From: Idiomarinaceae bacterium
Lineage (GTDB): Bacteria > Pseudomonadota > Gammaproteobacteria > Enterobacterales > Alteromonadaceae
Length of the DNA stretch: 64,000 bases
NCBI GenBank assembly: GCA_002685255.1
Contig: NYWU01000033.1
Span: forward strand, 124,001-188,000
Reading direction: 5' to 3'
Of the stretch, positions 1-9,345 are shown in pieces. The notes below the pieces were generated by a model that ran no database searches, was not told where the DNA came from, and saw only the letters and a program-made list of their open reading frames with translations. The position numbers and the translations under genes are program-made. Positions within the stretch are counted from its first letter, which is position 1. Each line of letters starts with the position of its first letter.

Positions 1-2
1 CT

Positions 3-494
3 GAGGTTGAAGATTTGGTCGACGTAACGGATTGGCTACAAACCAATGTTAATGTTGATGGCGAGCGCATGGGTACTTATGGTGGCTCGTATGGTGGCTT
101 TTTAACCTTTATGGCGCTATTTAAAGAACCTGGCTTATTCCAAGCCGGCTCGGCGTTGCGTCCGGTGACCGACTGGGCACATTACAACACAGGTTATACG
201 TCCAATATTCTTAACTTACCGCAGGATGATGCGATCGCTTACCGTCGTAGCTCTCCCATTTATTTTGCGGATGGTTTAGAAGACGCGTTATTGATCAACT
301 CACCGATGGTAGATGACAACGTATTCTTCCAAGACAGTGTGCGTCTTGTACAACGTTTGATTGAGTTGAAAAAGACCGACTGGGAAACCGCGATTTATCC
401 AGTGGAGCCTCATGGTTTCCGTCAGCCGGAGAGTTGGTTAAACGAATACCGTCGTATTTATAAGCTGTTTGAGGAAAACCTACAGCAGGATTAA
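3..494 (+). CDS. S9-family prolyl oligopeptidase/dipeptidyl peptidase, C-terminal part (partial)
   Basis: The reading frame is open from the left edge, so the start lies outside the window and only the end of the alpha/beta-hydrolase catalytic domain is present. The nucleophile elbow GGSYGG is seen early in the fragment, followed by a candidate acid (VDDN) and the catalytic His in EPHGF, in the Ser-Asp-His order of family S9. Such enzymes cut short peptides after proline or another preferred residue, usually in the periplasm or cytosol. The C-terminus is complete and ends four bases into the convergent rhombosortase gene. Whether it is a dipeptidyl aminopeptidase or an acylaminoacyl peptidase cannot be told without the N-terminal propeller. 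Confidence 0.9.
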   Translation, partial: EVEDLVDVTDWLQTNVNVDGERMGTYGGSYGGFLTFMALFKEPGLFQAGSALRPVTDWAHYNTGYTSNILNLPQDDAIAYRRSSPIYFADGLEDALLINSPMVDDNVFFQDSVRLVQRLIELKKTDWETAIYPVEPHGFRQPESWLNEYRRIYKLFEENLQQD

Positions 495-1075
495 TCCTGC
501 TGTGTTTTCTGCCTGTTTACGGCGTCGGCTAACCGACGTCGTTGCAGGAACCAAGTAACTCCGCCAGCAATCATGCCGGCTGCATGAATCAAGGCGACAT
601 CCGGACCGACAAAATGGTCAGGTCTAAAGCCTGCTAGCTCGGCAATTACTTTACCCAGTAAAACCACAATGACTGCTAGGTACCAAGGCTGCTTGAGTGT
701 CGCATTGATGAGGCATACCAGTAGTAGGCCATGTAGCACACCCGATAATCCGACATATTCTATCGTCTCCGGCCACAGCCATAGCAGACCACCGCTTATT
801 ACACTGATAAGCAAATAATTATTGAATAACTGACGCATATCGAATTGGTCATTAAAAATGCCGACGACCAATGCGAGTCCAGCCATATTAAATAGCCAGT
901 GATTCCAATCCAAATGCACTAACGGAGCGCTGACTAAAGTCCAGATACTTTCACCCAGTTGAGCACTGTTATAAGTCAAAATTGCGTGGTAGGGCAGCCA
1001 TTGCATGACTAACGATATTAAAATCAACACGGCTGCCGCCATTGCTCCACTGGTGAGTGATTGGGTTTTGTTCAT
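491..1075 (-). CDS. rrtA: Rhombosortase, rhomboid-family intramembrane serine protease
   Basis: This 194-residue polytopic membrane protein carries the rhomboid catalytic signatures: HxxxN (His59-Asn63), the serine box GLSGVLHG (Ser111) and a C-terminal membrane His (His164 in IHAAG). The GLSGVLHG box and short length are typical of rhombosortases, which are known to cleave GlyGly-CTERM sorting tails of exported proteins. The frame extends upstream to 1147, but an ATG at 1075 preceded by an AGGAG-containing leader gives the usual family N-terminus and avoids overlap with the divergent gamma-glutamyltransferase gene. No protein in this window has an obvious GlyGly-CTERM tail, so its substrates are presumably encoded elsewhere. 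Confidence 0.82.
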   Translation of the reverse strand: MNKTQSLTSGAMAAAVLILISLVMQWLPYHAILTYNSAQLGESIWTLVSAPLVHLDWNHWLFNMAGLALVVGIFNDQFDMRQLFNNYLLISVISGGLLWLWPETIEYVGLSGVLHGLLLVCLINATLKQPWYLAVIVVLLGKVIAELAGFRPDHFVGPDVALIHAAGMIAGGVTWFLQRRRLADAVNRQKTQQD

Positions 1076-1145
1076 AAGCGTTTGCCTGTTCTCCTGTTGC
1101 TCCGTATGATAGAGAGCACTACTTGTACCAGATGTTAGGGCTATC

Positions 1146-2945
1146 ATGAAGTCAATTAATACCTCGCATTGGATTTTATCGTCTATCGCCGCGGCATTAC
1201 TCGCCGCTTGCTCTCCTACTCAAACAAGTGCTAGCGCGACAGCGGCATCACAAGACTCTGAGCCAAAGCAAGAAGCGCGCGAGCCAGAAGTAGCGACGGG
1301 TTTTGCGGATAAAAAAGCAGTCGTAACGGATAACTTTATGGTGACTGCAGCCAACCCCCATGCCGTAGAGGCTGGCTATAAGGTTTTAAAACAAGGCGGT
1401 AGTGCCGTTGATGCCGCAATTGCGGTACAAGCAATGCTTGGCTTAACAGAGCCGCAGTCGTCCGGTATCGGTGGTGGTGCGTTTATTCTTTATTGGGATA
1501 ACGAGCAACAAAAACTGTATACCATCGATGCGCGCGAGACAGCGCCGATGGAAGCGACTGAAGCGCTATTTCTTGACGAGGACGGTAATGCCCCGCCATG
1601 GATCGAAGCGGTCGTAGGTGGCCGTTCTGTGGGAACACCCGGTGTACTGCGTGGCTTGGAATTAGCACACCAAAAATGGGGCCAATTAAATTGGCAACCG
1701 TTGTTTGAAGATGCGATTAATCTAGCTGAGAACGGGTTTGAAGTCTCGCCTCGGTTAGCTAAGTTGGTCGAAAGCGAAATCAACCCAGGCGTTAAGAAAA
1801 TGCCAACGATTTCAGATTATCTGTTTCCTGATGGGCAGCCGATTGAAGCAGGCATGACTTTGGTCAACAAAGCTTATGCCGATAGCCTGAGCTTGATTGC
1901 TAAGCAGGGTGCGGATGCGTTTTACCAAGGCCCATTAGCCGAAAAAATTGTTGATGCGGTGCGGAATAGTCCGATAGCGCCTGGCGTTCTAAGTACCAAG
2001 GATTTAGCCCAGTACCAGGCGATTATCCGCGAACCGGTCTGTGATGCGTATCGTCAGTATCAGGTCTGTGGTATGGGACCGCCGAGCTCTGGTGGTCTGA
2101 CGACGTTGCAAACACTGGGTATATTGCAGAACTATGATGTCTCGTCATGGAAAGTAAATGGCGAACAGTTTGCCCATCACTTTACCCAAGCCTCTCGACT
2201 GGCTTTTGCCGATCGTAATCAATGGATTGCGGATCCAGATTTTGTATCCGTCCCGATGCAGGGCATGTTGAACAACGACTATCTCGCTAAACGCGCAAAG
2301 CAAATCGATGAGCGTGATATGGGCAAAGCTAAGCCGGGTTTATACTTGAAGCCTGAGTATGAGCAAGACATTGCTTATGAACGACCCAACACGAGTCATA
2401 TGTCGATTGTCGACAGCGAAGGCAACGTCATTTCCATGACCACCAGCATAGAGATGGGCTTTGGCTCTACGGTCATGGCAGGTGGATTTATTTTAAATAA
2501 CCAACTTACCGACTTCTCGCTAACACCGATGGACGAGGCTGGACGTAAAATAGCAAACCGTGTGCAACCGGGTAAACGTCCTCGTAGTTCCATGTCACCG
2601 ACCATCGTACTCAACGAAGCGGGCGACCACGTTGTGCATGCGTTGGGATCGCCTGGTGGCAGTCGAATTATCAATTATGTCACCCAAACGGTTGTGGGGT
2701 TGCTCGATTGGAATTTAGACATGCAACAAGCCATTGATTTAGGTCACGTGACTAATCGTAATGATTATACTGCGCTGGAGAAAGGTCGTGATATTGCAAC
2801 GCTGAAAGAAGCTTTAGAAAAGCGCGGTCATGATGTCAAAATCATTGATTTAAACAGCGGTATTCACGGCATTACGGTGTTACCCAACGGGCAGTTACAA
2901 GGTGGTGCGGATCCGCGTCGCGAAGGCATTGTAATGGGGCAATAA
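1146..2945 (+). CDS. ggt: Gamma-glutamyltransferase, predicted outer-membrane lipoprotein
   Basis: This 599-residue protein matches full-length gamma-glutamyltranspeptidase, which transfers or hydrolyses the gamma-glutamyl group of glutathione and related peptides. The precursor is known to self-cleave before a Thr nucleophile; here that is Thr416 in NTSHMS, and the small subunit also shows the GSPGGSR substrate-binding stretch. The N-terminus is a lipoprotein signal with lipobox LAAC (Cys22) followed by Ser, which predicts outer-membrane sorting, and a low-complexity Ala/Ser/Glu linker to about residue 50. The E. coli enzyme is a soluble periplasmic protein, so lipid anchoring is a difference. 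A small lipoprotein gene follows 11 bases downstream, probably co-transcribed. Confidence 0.95.
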   Translation: MKSINTSHWILSSIAAALLAACSPTQTSASATAASQDSEPKQEAREPEVATGFADKKAVVTDNFMVTAANPHAVEAGYKVLKQGGSAVDAAIAVQAMLGLTEPQSSGIGGGAFILYWDNEQQKLYTIDARETAPMEATEALFLDEDGNAPPWIEAVVGGRSVGTPGVLRGLELAHQKWGQLNWQPLFEDAINLAENGFEVSPRLAKLVESEINPGVKKMPTISDYLFPDGQPIEAGMTLVNKAYADSLSLIAKQGADAFYQGPLAEKIVDAVRNSPIAPGVLSTKDLAQYQAIIREPVCDAYRQYQVCGMGPPSSGGLTTLQTLGILQNYDVSSWKVNGEQFAHHFTQASRLAFADRNQWIADPDFVSVPMQGMLNNDYLAKRAKQIDERDMGKAKPGLYLKPEYEQDIAYERPNTSHMSIVDSEGNVISMTTSIEMGFGSTVMAGGFILNNQLTDFSLTPMDEAGRKIANRVQPGKRPRSSMSPTIVLNEAGDHVVHALGSPGGSRIINYVTQTVVGLLDWNLDMQQAIDLGHVTNRNDYTALEKGRDIATLKEALEKRGHDVKIIDLNSGIHGITVLPNGQLQGGADPRREGIVMGQ

Positions 2946-2956
2946 GGTAGCGAGTA

Positions 2957-3448
2957 ATGATTAATACCAAGTTTAACGTTAGGTGTTGCTCAGTTGCTTT
3001 TGTCGTCGTGATCTTAAGCGTATTGGCAGGCTGTGAGCCTGCCAAAGAAACCAGCTACACCAATAGTATGGGGCAAGAGACCAGTCACGAAACTCAGAGC
3101 AAAATGCATGCCGCATTGAGTTTTTACTATGCGATTTATCGCGAGGATGATTTAAATGTGGCAAAGCACTTTGCTTCTGAACGAATGTCTCAGTTAATAG
3201 AGCACTACGGTTCTGTAAGCGCCGTACAACGTTATGTGTTAAACCGCTACTTTGATCGCGTCGAAATTTCTATCGACCCATCATCATTTAAGCAGTACTT
3301 GAATCGTGACGACGAGCAACGTGTCACACTGGTTTTTGATGGCTCGTATGATGGTGAGATGGTGAAAGACCGTCGAGATATTGTATTAGTTAAAGAAAAG
3401 AACGTGTGGCGCGTGGATCAAATTCTTGACCCACGCTATCGACCTTAA
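2957..3448 (+). CDS. Small predicted lipoprotein of unknown function
   Basis: The 163-residue product begins with a lipoprotein signal peptide: hydrophobic segment of residues 13-24 and lipobox LAGC with Cys26. After a short polar linker, residues 45-160 look like a small alpha+beta domain (helix with FYYAIYREDD, then alternating beta strands ending VWRVDQIL), a pattern often seen in NTF2-like or DUF4878-type domains. That fold assignment is a guess from pattern only. It sits 11 bases after the gamma-glutamyltransferase gene, so it is probably the second gene of that operon and located in the same envelope compartment. Its stop lies next to the convergent hinT stop. Confidence 0.7.
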   Translation: MINTKFNVRCCSVAFVVVILSVLAGCEPAKETSYTNSMGQETSHETQSKMHAALSFYYAIYREDDLNVAKHFASERMSQLIEHYGSVSAVQRYVLNRYFDRVEISIDPSSFKQYLNRDDEQRVTLVFDGSYDGEMVKDRRDIVLVKEKNVWRVDQILDPRYRP

Positions 3449-3449
3449 C

Positions 3450-3818
3450 TCAAACTTGCTTTGGCTTATCCGTATAGGGGGGCCAACCTAAGGGTTTGCC
3501 CGCCAACAAGTGTAAGTGAATATGGTACACCGATTGGCCGCCGTGCTCATTACAGTTCATCACGCAGCGATAGCCGTCTTTTGCGAATCCATACTGCACG
3601 GCTAGTTTACCTGCAACCACGTACAAGTGACCGACCAGACCCGCATCTTCCTCATCAATATCATTGATGGTAGCGATCGCTTTTTTGGGAATAATGAGCA
3701 GGTGCACGGGGGCTTGAGGATTGATGTCCTTAAACGCGAGTGCGTGATCGTCTTCGTACACGATATCCGCAGGAATCTCGCGATTAATAATTTTGGTGAA
3801 AATAGTTTCTTCTACCAT
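3450..3818 (-). CDS. hinT: HinT-type histidine triad nucleotide hydrolase
   Basis: The 122-residue protein has the complete HIT motif HIHLHLL near residues 98-104, and the HinT N-terminal pattern (TIFTKIINREIPADIVYED). HinT enzymes are purine nucleoside phosphoramidases that act as homodimers in the cytosol and hydrolyse AMP-lysine and aminoacyl-adenylate adducts. Length and motif spacing fit the family. A second, more divergent HIT protein is encoded at 32923-33342. The gene is monocistronic by appearance: it converges on the preceding lipoprotein gene and is separated from the next gene by 65 bases. Confidence 0.95.
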   Translation of the reverse strand: MVEETIFTKIINREIPADIVYEDDHALAFKDINPQAPVHLLIIPKKAIATINDIDEEDAGLVGHLYVVAGKLAVQYGFAKDGYRCVMNCNEHGGQSVYHIHLHLLAGKPLGWPPYTDKPKQV

Positions 3819-3883
3819 AACCTTATGTCCCTTATAAGTACGTTACCCTCATGGTACATTTAGGCTCATAGTAGGGCAATGGA

Positions 3884-4231
3884 TCAACTGTGTTTTTGTA
3901 ATCCAGCTAACGCAGGGTCGCTAATTTGACGCAGTAGCGATTGGTTCACCCGAGGCTGGCTATCGACTTCACGTAAGCAACTCTCCGCCACATAGGTTTG
4001 AATCGATGAGTTTTTTACTAAAATGAGATACCACGGTTGGTCTTTATTGGCCCCGGAGAATACCTGGCGTTGATACCAGTCATCGCTCAAGCTGAAGGCA
4101 GCGTCGACATCTACAACGACACCTTCATAGCCGTATAAGCTATGTTTAATGGGCTGACCTAAGTTAAAAGACGCGCGCACAATAGAATTTTGATTATTAA
4201 AAGCCACTATTTTCTCACCATCATGAAGCAT
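3884..4231 (-). CDS. hspQ: Heat shock protein HspQ (YccV-like, hemimethylated-DNA-binding fold)
   Basis: The segment FNLGQPIKHSLYGYEGVVVDVD followed by PWYLILV and TYVAESCL reproduces the conserved core of HspQ/YccV proteins. In enterobacteria HspQ is a small heat-inducible protein reported to act as a specificity factor for Lon and to influence DnaA stability. The core starts at residue 21, so the N-terminus is about 15 residues longer than the E. coli protein if the ATG at 4231 is used. In-frame GTG codons at codons 9 and 18 would give a more usual length, and codon 9 has a GGTGAG ahead of it. The true start is therefore uncertain. Confidence 0.85.
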   Translation of the reverse strand: MLHDGEKIVAFNNQNSIVRASFNLGQPIKHSLYGYEGVVVDVDAAFSLSDDWYQRQVFSGANKDQPWYLILVKNSSIQTYVAESCLREVDSQPRVNQSLLRQISDPALAGLQKHS

Positions 4232-4299
4232 TGTTATTTTCTTATCGGCCAGTGTGTGCTATTCCTGAATGTAAATTTCAAAACTTTAGGAACGACACA

Positions 4300-4581
4300 A
4301 TGCACGATGATGACAAACGTAGTGACCGTCGAGTGCCTGTTAAAACACCCGCCTCTGTCGAGGTAAATAATAAGACATTAACGGGCGAGTGTTGTGACTT
4401 AAGTGCGCATGGTGTTCTGTTGATATTGCCGGAACGGCTTGATGTTGGAACACATTTTGACGTGATTGTAAGAGCAGCAGGCAGTACCGCTGACTTACGC
4501 GCTACCGGCATCGTCGTGCGGGTGGACGATGCCGGTGACTCAGGTTACGAACATGGATGTAAGCTCATCGATGTGTCGTAA
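4300..4581 (+). CDS. PilZ-domain protein
   Basis: The 93-residue product is almost entirely one PilZ domain. It shows an Arg-rich N-terminal stretch (KRSDRRVPV) and the downstream DLSAHG, equivalent to the RxxxR and (D/N)xSxxG elements that bind cyclic-di-GMP. The ATG at 4300 is preferred over an upstream start at 4231 because it follows an AGGA about 9 bases upstream and removes a non-conserved extension. Stand-alone PilZ proteins are known c-di-GMP receptors controlling motility, polysaccharide or pilus functions; the target is not evident here. The window also encodes a c-di-GMP synthase (33997-36063), but the two are not linked. The gene ends 9 bases from the metG stop. Confidence 0.85.
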   Translation: MHDDDKRSDRRVPVKTPASVEVNNKTLTGECCDLSAHGVLLILPERLDVGTHFDVIVRAAGSTADLRATGIVVRVDDAGDSGYEHGCKLIDVS

Positions 4582-4590
4582 CCTGACGGT

Positions 4591-6633
4591 TTACATAACA
4601 CGCATGCCAGGTTTAGCGCCTTCGTGTGGATTTAAGATATAAATTTCATCTTTACCTGGGCCGGCCGCTAGCACCATGCCTTCCGACATTCCAAAGCGCA
4701 TTTTACGCGGCGCCAGATTAGCCACCATAACGGTGTGTTGACCAATCAGACTTTCAGGTGCGTATGCAGACTTTATCCCCGCAAACACTTGGCGCTGTTC
4801 GCCGCCCAAATCTAATGTCAACTTAAGTAATTTGTCTGCCCCTTCAACGTGCTCAGCATTAACAATCAGAGCCACGCGCAAATCAACTTTCGCAAATTCA
4901 TCAAAGTTAATAGTTTCTGCAATGGGCTCCTTGCTGAGTTCATCGTTAACCTCAGCCTTGACCGCTGGTGTTGCCGCGGCCGCTTGTTGCTCTTTTGAGT
5001 CTTCTAACATCTGCTCAATGTCCTTCATTTCTACGCGTTGCATCAATGCTTTAAACTTATCAATAGGGTGGTTGGTTAAAACCTGTTTGTGGCTTTCCCA
5101 GGTAAACTGGTCATTTAAGAAATGCTGAACCGATTTAGAAAGTTCAGGCACCACTGGCGTAAGGTATACCATCAGAATGCGGAATAAATTGATACCAAGC
5201 GAGCAAATATCATGCACCTCACTGGCTGCATCCGGATTTTTAATCAGTTGCCATGGTTCTTTATCTGCGATGTACTGATTCGCGCGATCAGCCAAGGTCA
5301 TTATTTCGCGCATCGCTTTAGAAAACTCGCGCTGTTCATACAGATCGGCAATCTCAGTGCCTACCTGCTGAAAGTCTTCCAACAACGCAGAGTCAGCTAC
5401 CGAAGCAGAGAGCTTACCGTCGAATTTTTTGGTGATAAAGCCGGCGCAGCGGCTGGCAATATTAATCACCTTACCAACCAGATCAGAATTCACGCGTTGA
5501 GCAAAGTCAGTCAAATTTAAATCCAAATCGTCAATACGACTCGTCAGCTTGGCTGCAAAGTAGTAACGCAAATACTCAGGATTCAAATGGTCAAGGTACG
5601 TACGTGCTTTGATGAAGGTGCCCTTAGACTTCGACATCTTGGTGCCGTTAACCGTAATAAAACCATGTGCCCACACGTTGGTCGGTTGACGGAACTGCGC
5701 CCCTTTCAACATGGCGGGCCAAAACAAACTATGGAAGTAGATAATGTCCTTACCAATGAAGTGATAGACTTCGGCGTTACTATCGGCTTGCCAATACTCA
5801 TCCCAGTTAGCGTTACCGGTTGTATCACAGTAGTGCTTAAAGCTACTCATGTATCCAATGGGGGCATCCAACCAAACATAGAAGTATTTATCTTCGGTGC
5901 CAGGAATTTTGAAGCCAAAGTAAGGCGCATCGCGAGAAATATCCCAGCGTTGCAAGCCTTGCTCGAACCACTCATTCAATTTATTGGCCATTTCACCTTG
6001 CAAAGAGCCCGAGCGCGTCCAGCTCTTTAGCATGTCGCCAAATGCCGGAAGATCAAAAAAGTAATGCTCTGATTGACGTAACTCAGGTGTCGCTCCTGAT
6101 ACCACCGAGCGTGGATTTTTCAAATCGGTGGGTGCATAGGTCGCGCCGCACACGTCACAGTTATCACCATACTGATCTTCAGCACCGCACTCGGGGCAGT
6201 CACCCTTAACGAAGCGGTCAGGTAGGAACATTTGCTTCTCGGGATCATATAACTGTTCAATCACTTCAGTTTTGATATGACCGGCGTCGTCTAAGCGTTG
6301 GTAGATAGTTTCTGCCAATACTTTGTTTTCTTCACTGTGGGTTGTGTAATAGTCGTCAAAGCCGATATTAAAACCTGCAAAATCAGCTTCATGCGAGCGT
6401 TGCATATCGCCTATCATTTGTTCAGGAGTAATGCCCAGCTGTTGAGCTTTAAGCATAATCGGGGTGCCGTGAGCATCGTCGGCGCACATATAGTGGCACT
6501 CATGACCACGTAGCTTTTGAAAACGAACCCAAATATCCGCCTGGATATAGCCTAAAAGGTGGCCAATATGAATTGGACCGTTCGCGTAGGGCAACGCGTT
6601 TGTCACCAAAATTTTACGATCAGTGTGGCTCAT
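4591..6633 (-). CDS. metG: Methionyl-tRNA synthetase with C-terminal tRNA-binding domain
   Basis: This is the class I synthetase that charges initiator and elongator tRNA-Met. The class I HIGH box appears in GPIHIGHLL close to the start, a zinc knuckle is seen in CPEC...CDVC, and the KMSKS loop is intact (TKMSKSKGT). The last ~100 residues form the EMAP-II/Trbp111-like tRNA-binding and dimerisation domain ([11 protein letters not shown]...GMVLAA). An upstream ATG at 6651 is also possible, but the ATG at 6633 ([11 protein letters not shown]) gives the spacing to KILVT seen in E. coli MetG. The gene is divergent from apbC, as in E. coli, across a short AT-rich spacer. Confidence 0.96.
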   Translation of the reverse strand: MSHTDRKILVTNALPYANGPIHIGHLLGYIQADIWVRFQKLRGHECHYMCADDAHGTPIMLKAQQLGITPEQMIGDMQRSHEADFAGFNIGFDDYYTTHSEENKVLAETIYQRLDDAGHIKTEVIEQLYDPEKQMFLPDRFVKGDCPECGAEDQYGDNCDVCGATYAPTDLKNPRSVVSGATPELRQSEHYFFDLPAFGDMLKSWTRSGSLQGEMANKLNEWFEQGLQRWDISRDAPYFGFKIPGTEDKYFYVWLDAPIGYMSSFKHYCDTTGNANWDEYWQADSNAEVYHFIGKDIIYFHSLFWPAMLKGAQFRQPTNVWAHGFITVNGTKMSKSKGTFIKARTYLDHLNPEYLRYYFAAKLTSRIDDLDLNLTDFAQRVNSDLVGKVINIASRCAGFITKKFDGKLSASVADSALLEDFQQVGTEIADLYEQREFSKAMREIMTLADRANQYIADKEPWQLIKNPDAASEVHDICSLGINLFRILMVYLTPVVPELSKSVQHFLNDQFTWESHKQVLTNHPIDKFKALMQRVEMKDIEQMLEDSKEQQAAAATPAVKAEVNDELSKEPIAETINFDEFAKVDLRVALIVNAEHVEGADKLLKLTLDLGGEQRQVFAGIKSAYAPESLIGQHTVMVANLAPRKMRFGMSEGMVLAAGPGKDEIYILNPHEGAKPGMRVM

Positions 6634-6695
6634 GCGAGAATTAGCTTCCATCAGTGTTATGATTAGATAATGCTAAATATTATCATAGGATACAG

Positions 6696-7742
6696 ATGAT
6701 ACACAGAGCCAAGAGGTGGCTGATGAAGTCGTTTTCAGCAAAAAATGAACAACTGGCAGCCTTACTGTCTGATTTACACCATCCTGCCTGCGAACATGGC
6801 ATCTCAACGGATTGGCTCAGTATCGACAGTGACGCACATACGGCCAAGCTAACGTTTCCTTTCGCGATAGAAAAAACCTCTTTGTTAGACACTATTAACA
6901 ATGATCCCGATTTAAGCGGCTGGACGTGGGCAGTTGATTGTCGGGTGAAACGCTTGTCGAATAGTAAACCCGACCAACCGATGAAAACCGGCAATGTCAT
7001 TGTCGTATCGTCGGGCAAAGGCGGCGTTGGTAAGTCGTCAGTTAGTGTTTCGTTGGCACTTGCTTTGAGTCGGATGGGCGCGCGCGTCGGACTGCTTGAT
7101 GCGGATATCTATGGCCCCTCTATACCCACCATGTTGGGTCAGCCTGAGCATAAGCTGGAGGTGAAAAATGATAAACTGCAGCCAATTCAGTATGAAGGTT
7201 TAGTGGCCAACTCGATTGGCTATTTGGTCGATGATAACGATGCCACAATTTGGCGCGGACCGATGGCAAGTCGTGCCTTACAGCAACTATTTAATGATAC
7301 GGACTGGGGCTTATTGGATTATTTGATAGTCGATATGCCACCGGGCACCGGCGATATTCAGTTGACCATGGCACAACAGTTACCGGTCACAGGCGCAGTC
7401 GTGGTGACAACGCCTCAGAATGTCGCACTTAAAGATGCTGAAAAAGGTGTCAGCATGTTTGAACGTCTTGAGATACCATTGATTGGTGTCTTAGAAAATA
7501 TGAGTTATTTTGAGTGCGGTCATTGTGGCACGGCGTCACACTTATTTGGGCAAGGCGGGGGCGACCAACTAGCCACCCGTCACGCCGTTGCCAATTTAGG
7601 CCAATGGCCACTCACGCCTGAGTTTGGTGCACAGCTCGATGCTTCACAAAAGCACACGTCACTCGAACTGTCCGAGCTACAACAGCACACGGCTCAACGT
7701 GTGGTAGCGGAACTCTATCACCTGAAACAACAATCGGTGTAA
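6696..7742 (+). CDS. apbC: Iron-sulfur cluster carrier ATPase ApbC/Mrp
   Basis: The 348-residue protein has an N-terminal MIP18-like region (residues ~10-80) and a MinD/Mrp-type P-loop domain with the deviant Walker [20 protein letters not shown], and the CxxC pair in FECGHCG that binds a bridging 4Fe-4S cluster. Mrp/ApbC proteins load or carry Fe-S clusters to apo-enzymes in the cytosol. Two starts are possible: the ATG at 6696 after ATAGGA, or the ATG at 6723 after AGAGGTGG. The first is listed. The dcd gene follows 22 bases later, as a probable operon partner. Confidence 0.94.
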   Translation: MIHRAKRWLMKSFSAKNEQLAALLSDLHHPACEHGISTDWLSIDSDAHTAKLTFPFAIEKTSLLDTINNDPDLSGWTWAVDCRVKRLSNSKPDQPMKTGNVIVVSSGKGGVGKSSVSVSLALALSRMGARVGLLDADIYGPSIPTMLGQPEHKLEVKNDKLQPIQYEGLVANSIGYLVDDNDATIWRGPMASRALQQLFNDTDWGLLDYLIVDMPPGTGDIQLTMAQQLPVTGAVVVTTPQNVALKDAEKGVSMFERLEIPLIGVLENMSYFECGHCGTASHLFGQGGGDQLATRHAVANLGQWPLTPEFGAQLDASQKHTSLELSELQQHTAQRVVAELYHLKQQSV

Positions 7743-7764
7743 GATAAATAAAAAAGGGGATGGT

Positions 7765-8352
7765 ATGCGCTTAACGGATCATGAAATAGAACAAGCCTTG
7801 GCAGATGGTCGTATCGGCATCGAACCGACGCCGAGTCAACAAAACATCTCGGGTGTTACACTCGATATTCATCTTGGAAGCGAGTTTCGTGTATTACAAG
7901 ATCATGCGGCTGCTTATATTGACATAAGTGGTTCGCGTGCAGATATCGAGGCGGCGATTCACGAAGTGATGAGCGACGAGATAAACTTAAAGCCCGATCA
8001 AGCGTTCTTTATTCATCCAGGCGAATTTGCGTTGGCCGTGACACATGAGTCGATTCATCTACCGGATGATATGGTTGGCTGGCTTGATGGGCGCTCCTCG
8101 CTTGCTCGGCTAGGGCTTATGGTGCACGTCACCGCACACCGGATTGATCCGGGCTGGAAAGGTCAAATCGTACTCGAGTTTTATAACGGGGGTAAACTGC
8201 CATTAGCGCTACGTCCGGGAATGAAAATCGGTGCCATCAGCTTTGAACAGTTAAGCAGTCCCTGTGCGCGTCCGTACAACAAGCGCGCAGACGCTAAATA
8301 TAAAGATCAGCAGGGCGCTGTCGCTTCACGTATTTCGGCGGATGGTGGCTAA
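7765..8352 (+). CDS. dcd: dCTP deaminase
   Basis: The 195-residue protein aligns by eye along its whole length with the E. coli homotrimeric dCTP deaminase, which converts dCTP to dUTP to feed thymidylate synthesis. Conserved segments include [25 protein letters not shown], the [19 protein letters not shown] region around the catalytic Glu, and the C-terminal [17 protein letters not shown] stretch that closes over the nucleotide. An AAAAAGGGGATGGT leader supplies a ribosome-binding site for the ATG at 7765. It lies 22 bases after apbC and its stop overlaps the convergent YvcK-family gene by four bases. Confidence 0.97.
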   Translation: MRLTDHEIEQALADGRIGIEPTPSQQNISGVTLDIHLGSEFRVLQDHAAAYIDISGSRADIEAAIHEVMSDEINLKPDQAFFIHPGEFALAVTHESIHLPDDMVGWLDGRSSLARLGLMVHVTAHRIDPGWKGQIVLEFYNGGKLPLALRPGMKIGAISFEQLSSPCARPYNKRADAKYKDQQGAVASRISADGG

Positions 8353-9242
8353 GCGGCTGTCTTAAGTTGACCTAAAAGTTGTTCGAGTTGAGTCAGTAGT
8401 ACGTGCGTATCATGACGATAATGCACATCATGATCTGACTTAAGCTCGCCCAACTGTGGGATACTAACTGACGTATCTGTAAAGTTGGTAAGCACGGCAT
8501 CGATAATCGGCGCACCAACGTGCTGTTCAATAAATTTAAGCTTATCGCCCACACTCATGGTGCCCGCCGGGCCTTTTTCATGCACTAAATTGTCAATAAA
8601 CACGACGCGCGCTTTAGTAGAAGCCAGTGCTGCTCCAATTTTGGGAACCAGTAACGGCGGTAACACCGACGTAAGAAAACTCCCCGGACCTAAAATTACT
8701 AATTCGCTTTTTTTGATGTGCTGTAACACTTCAGGTGTCGCAATGGCGTCATTAGTGAGTTTCAATGAACGCGGTAAGTGTGGCAAATTATCGATCAATA
8801 TCTCGCCATGACACTCAATATCATCATGAGTGAGCGCGATTAAATCGGTCGGACATTCGGACATGGGAAGTAAACGCGTATCGACGTTGAGTAGTCGACT
8901 CAATAGGTGAATGCCATCAGAAGGGCGAGCGCTGACTTGGTCTAAGGTATGAAGCAATAAATTACCAAAATTATGACCAGCTAATGGGTCATCACCGCTG
9001 AAACGATAATTAAGCACCTGCGCCGCGAGCGGCTGTTCAACTAACTGGGATAAACAATTACGTATATCGCCCCAGGCAATACAGTCGTGGGACTGACGCA
9101 ATAAGCCCGTGGCACCCCCGTTATCGGTGGTAGTAACCACACCAACTAAACGATGCTTTAAAAAGCGTAGTGATGAAAGTACCCGACCTAAGCCGTGTCC
9201 GCCACCGATGGCAGTAACGCGTTTAAGCGTTGATAGTTGCAT
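8349..9242 (-). CDS. YvcK/CofD-family UDP-sugar-binding protein (YbhK-like)
   Basis: The 297-residue protein has the YvcK/CofD nucleotide-binding signature at its start ([17 protein letters not shown], then [10 protein letters not shown]) and later conserved elements [26 protein letters not shown] and [11 protein letters not shown]. Bacillus YvcK binds UDP-N-acetylglucosamine and is needed for growth on gluconeogenic carbon and for cell-wall balance; E. coli YbhK is the close gammaproteobacterial relative. Its biochemical activity in this group is not settled, so no enzymatic reaction is claimed. It is convergent with dcd and divergent from selO, with about 100 bases between. Confidence 0.85.
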   Translation of the reverse strand: MQLSTLKRVTAIGGGHGLGRVLSSLRFLKHRLVGVVTTTDNGGATGLLRQSHDCIAWGDIRNCLSQLVEQPLAAQVLNYRFSGDDPLAGHNFGNLLLHTLDQVSARPSDGIHLLSRLLNVDTRLLPMSECPTDLIALTHDDIECHGEILIDNLPHLPRSLKLTNDAIATPEVLQHIKKSELVILGPGSFLTSVLPPLLVPKIGAALASTKARVVFIDNLVHEKGPAGTMSVGDKLKFIEQHVGAPIIDAVLTNFTDTSVSIPQLGELKSDHDVHYRHDTHVLLTQLEQLLGQLKTAA

Positions 9243-9345
9243 TGAGTTAACCCAGCAATGGTATGATGCATGATAAAAGGATGTGTAAAACGATAGCGCA
9301 TTTAAACTTTAAAGCGCAAGTGCCACTGCACTTCAGAGGAGTTTT

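Noticed and set aside
5587-6030. 147-codon open frame on the plus strand inside metG
   Set aside because: It is antisense to conserved catalytic sequence of methionyl-tRNA synthetase and resembles no protein family.
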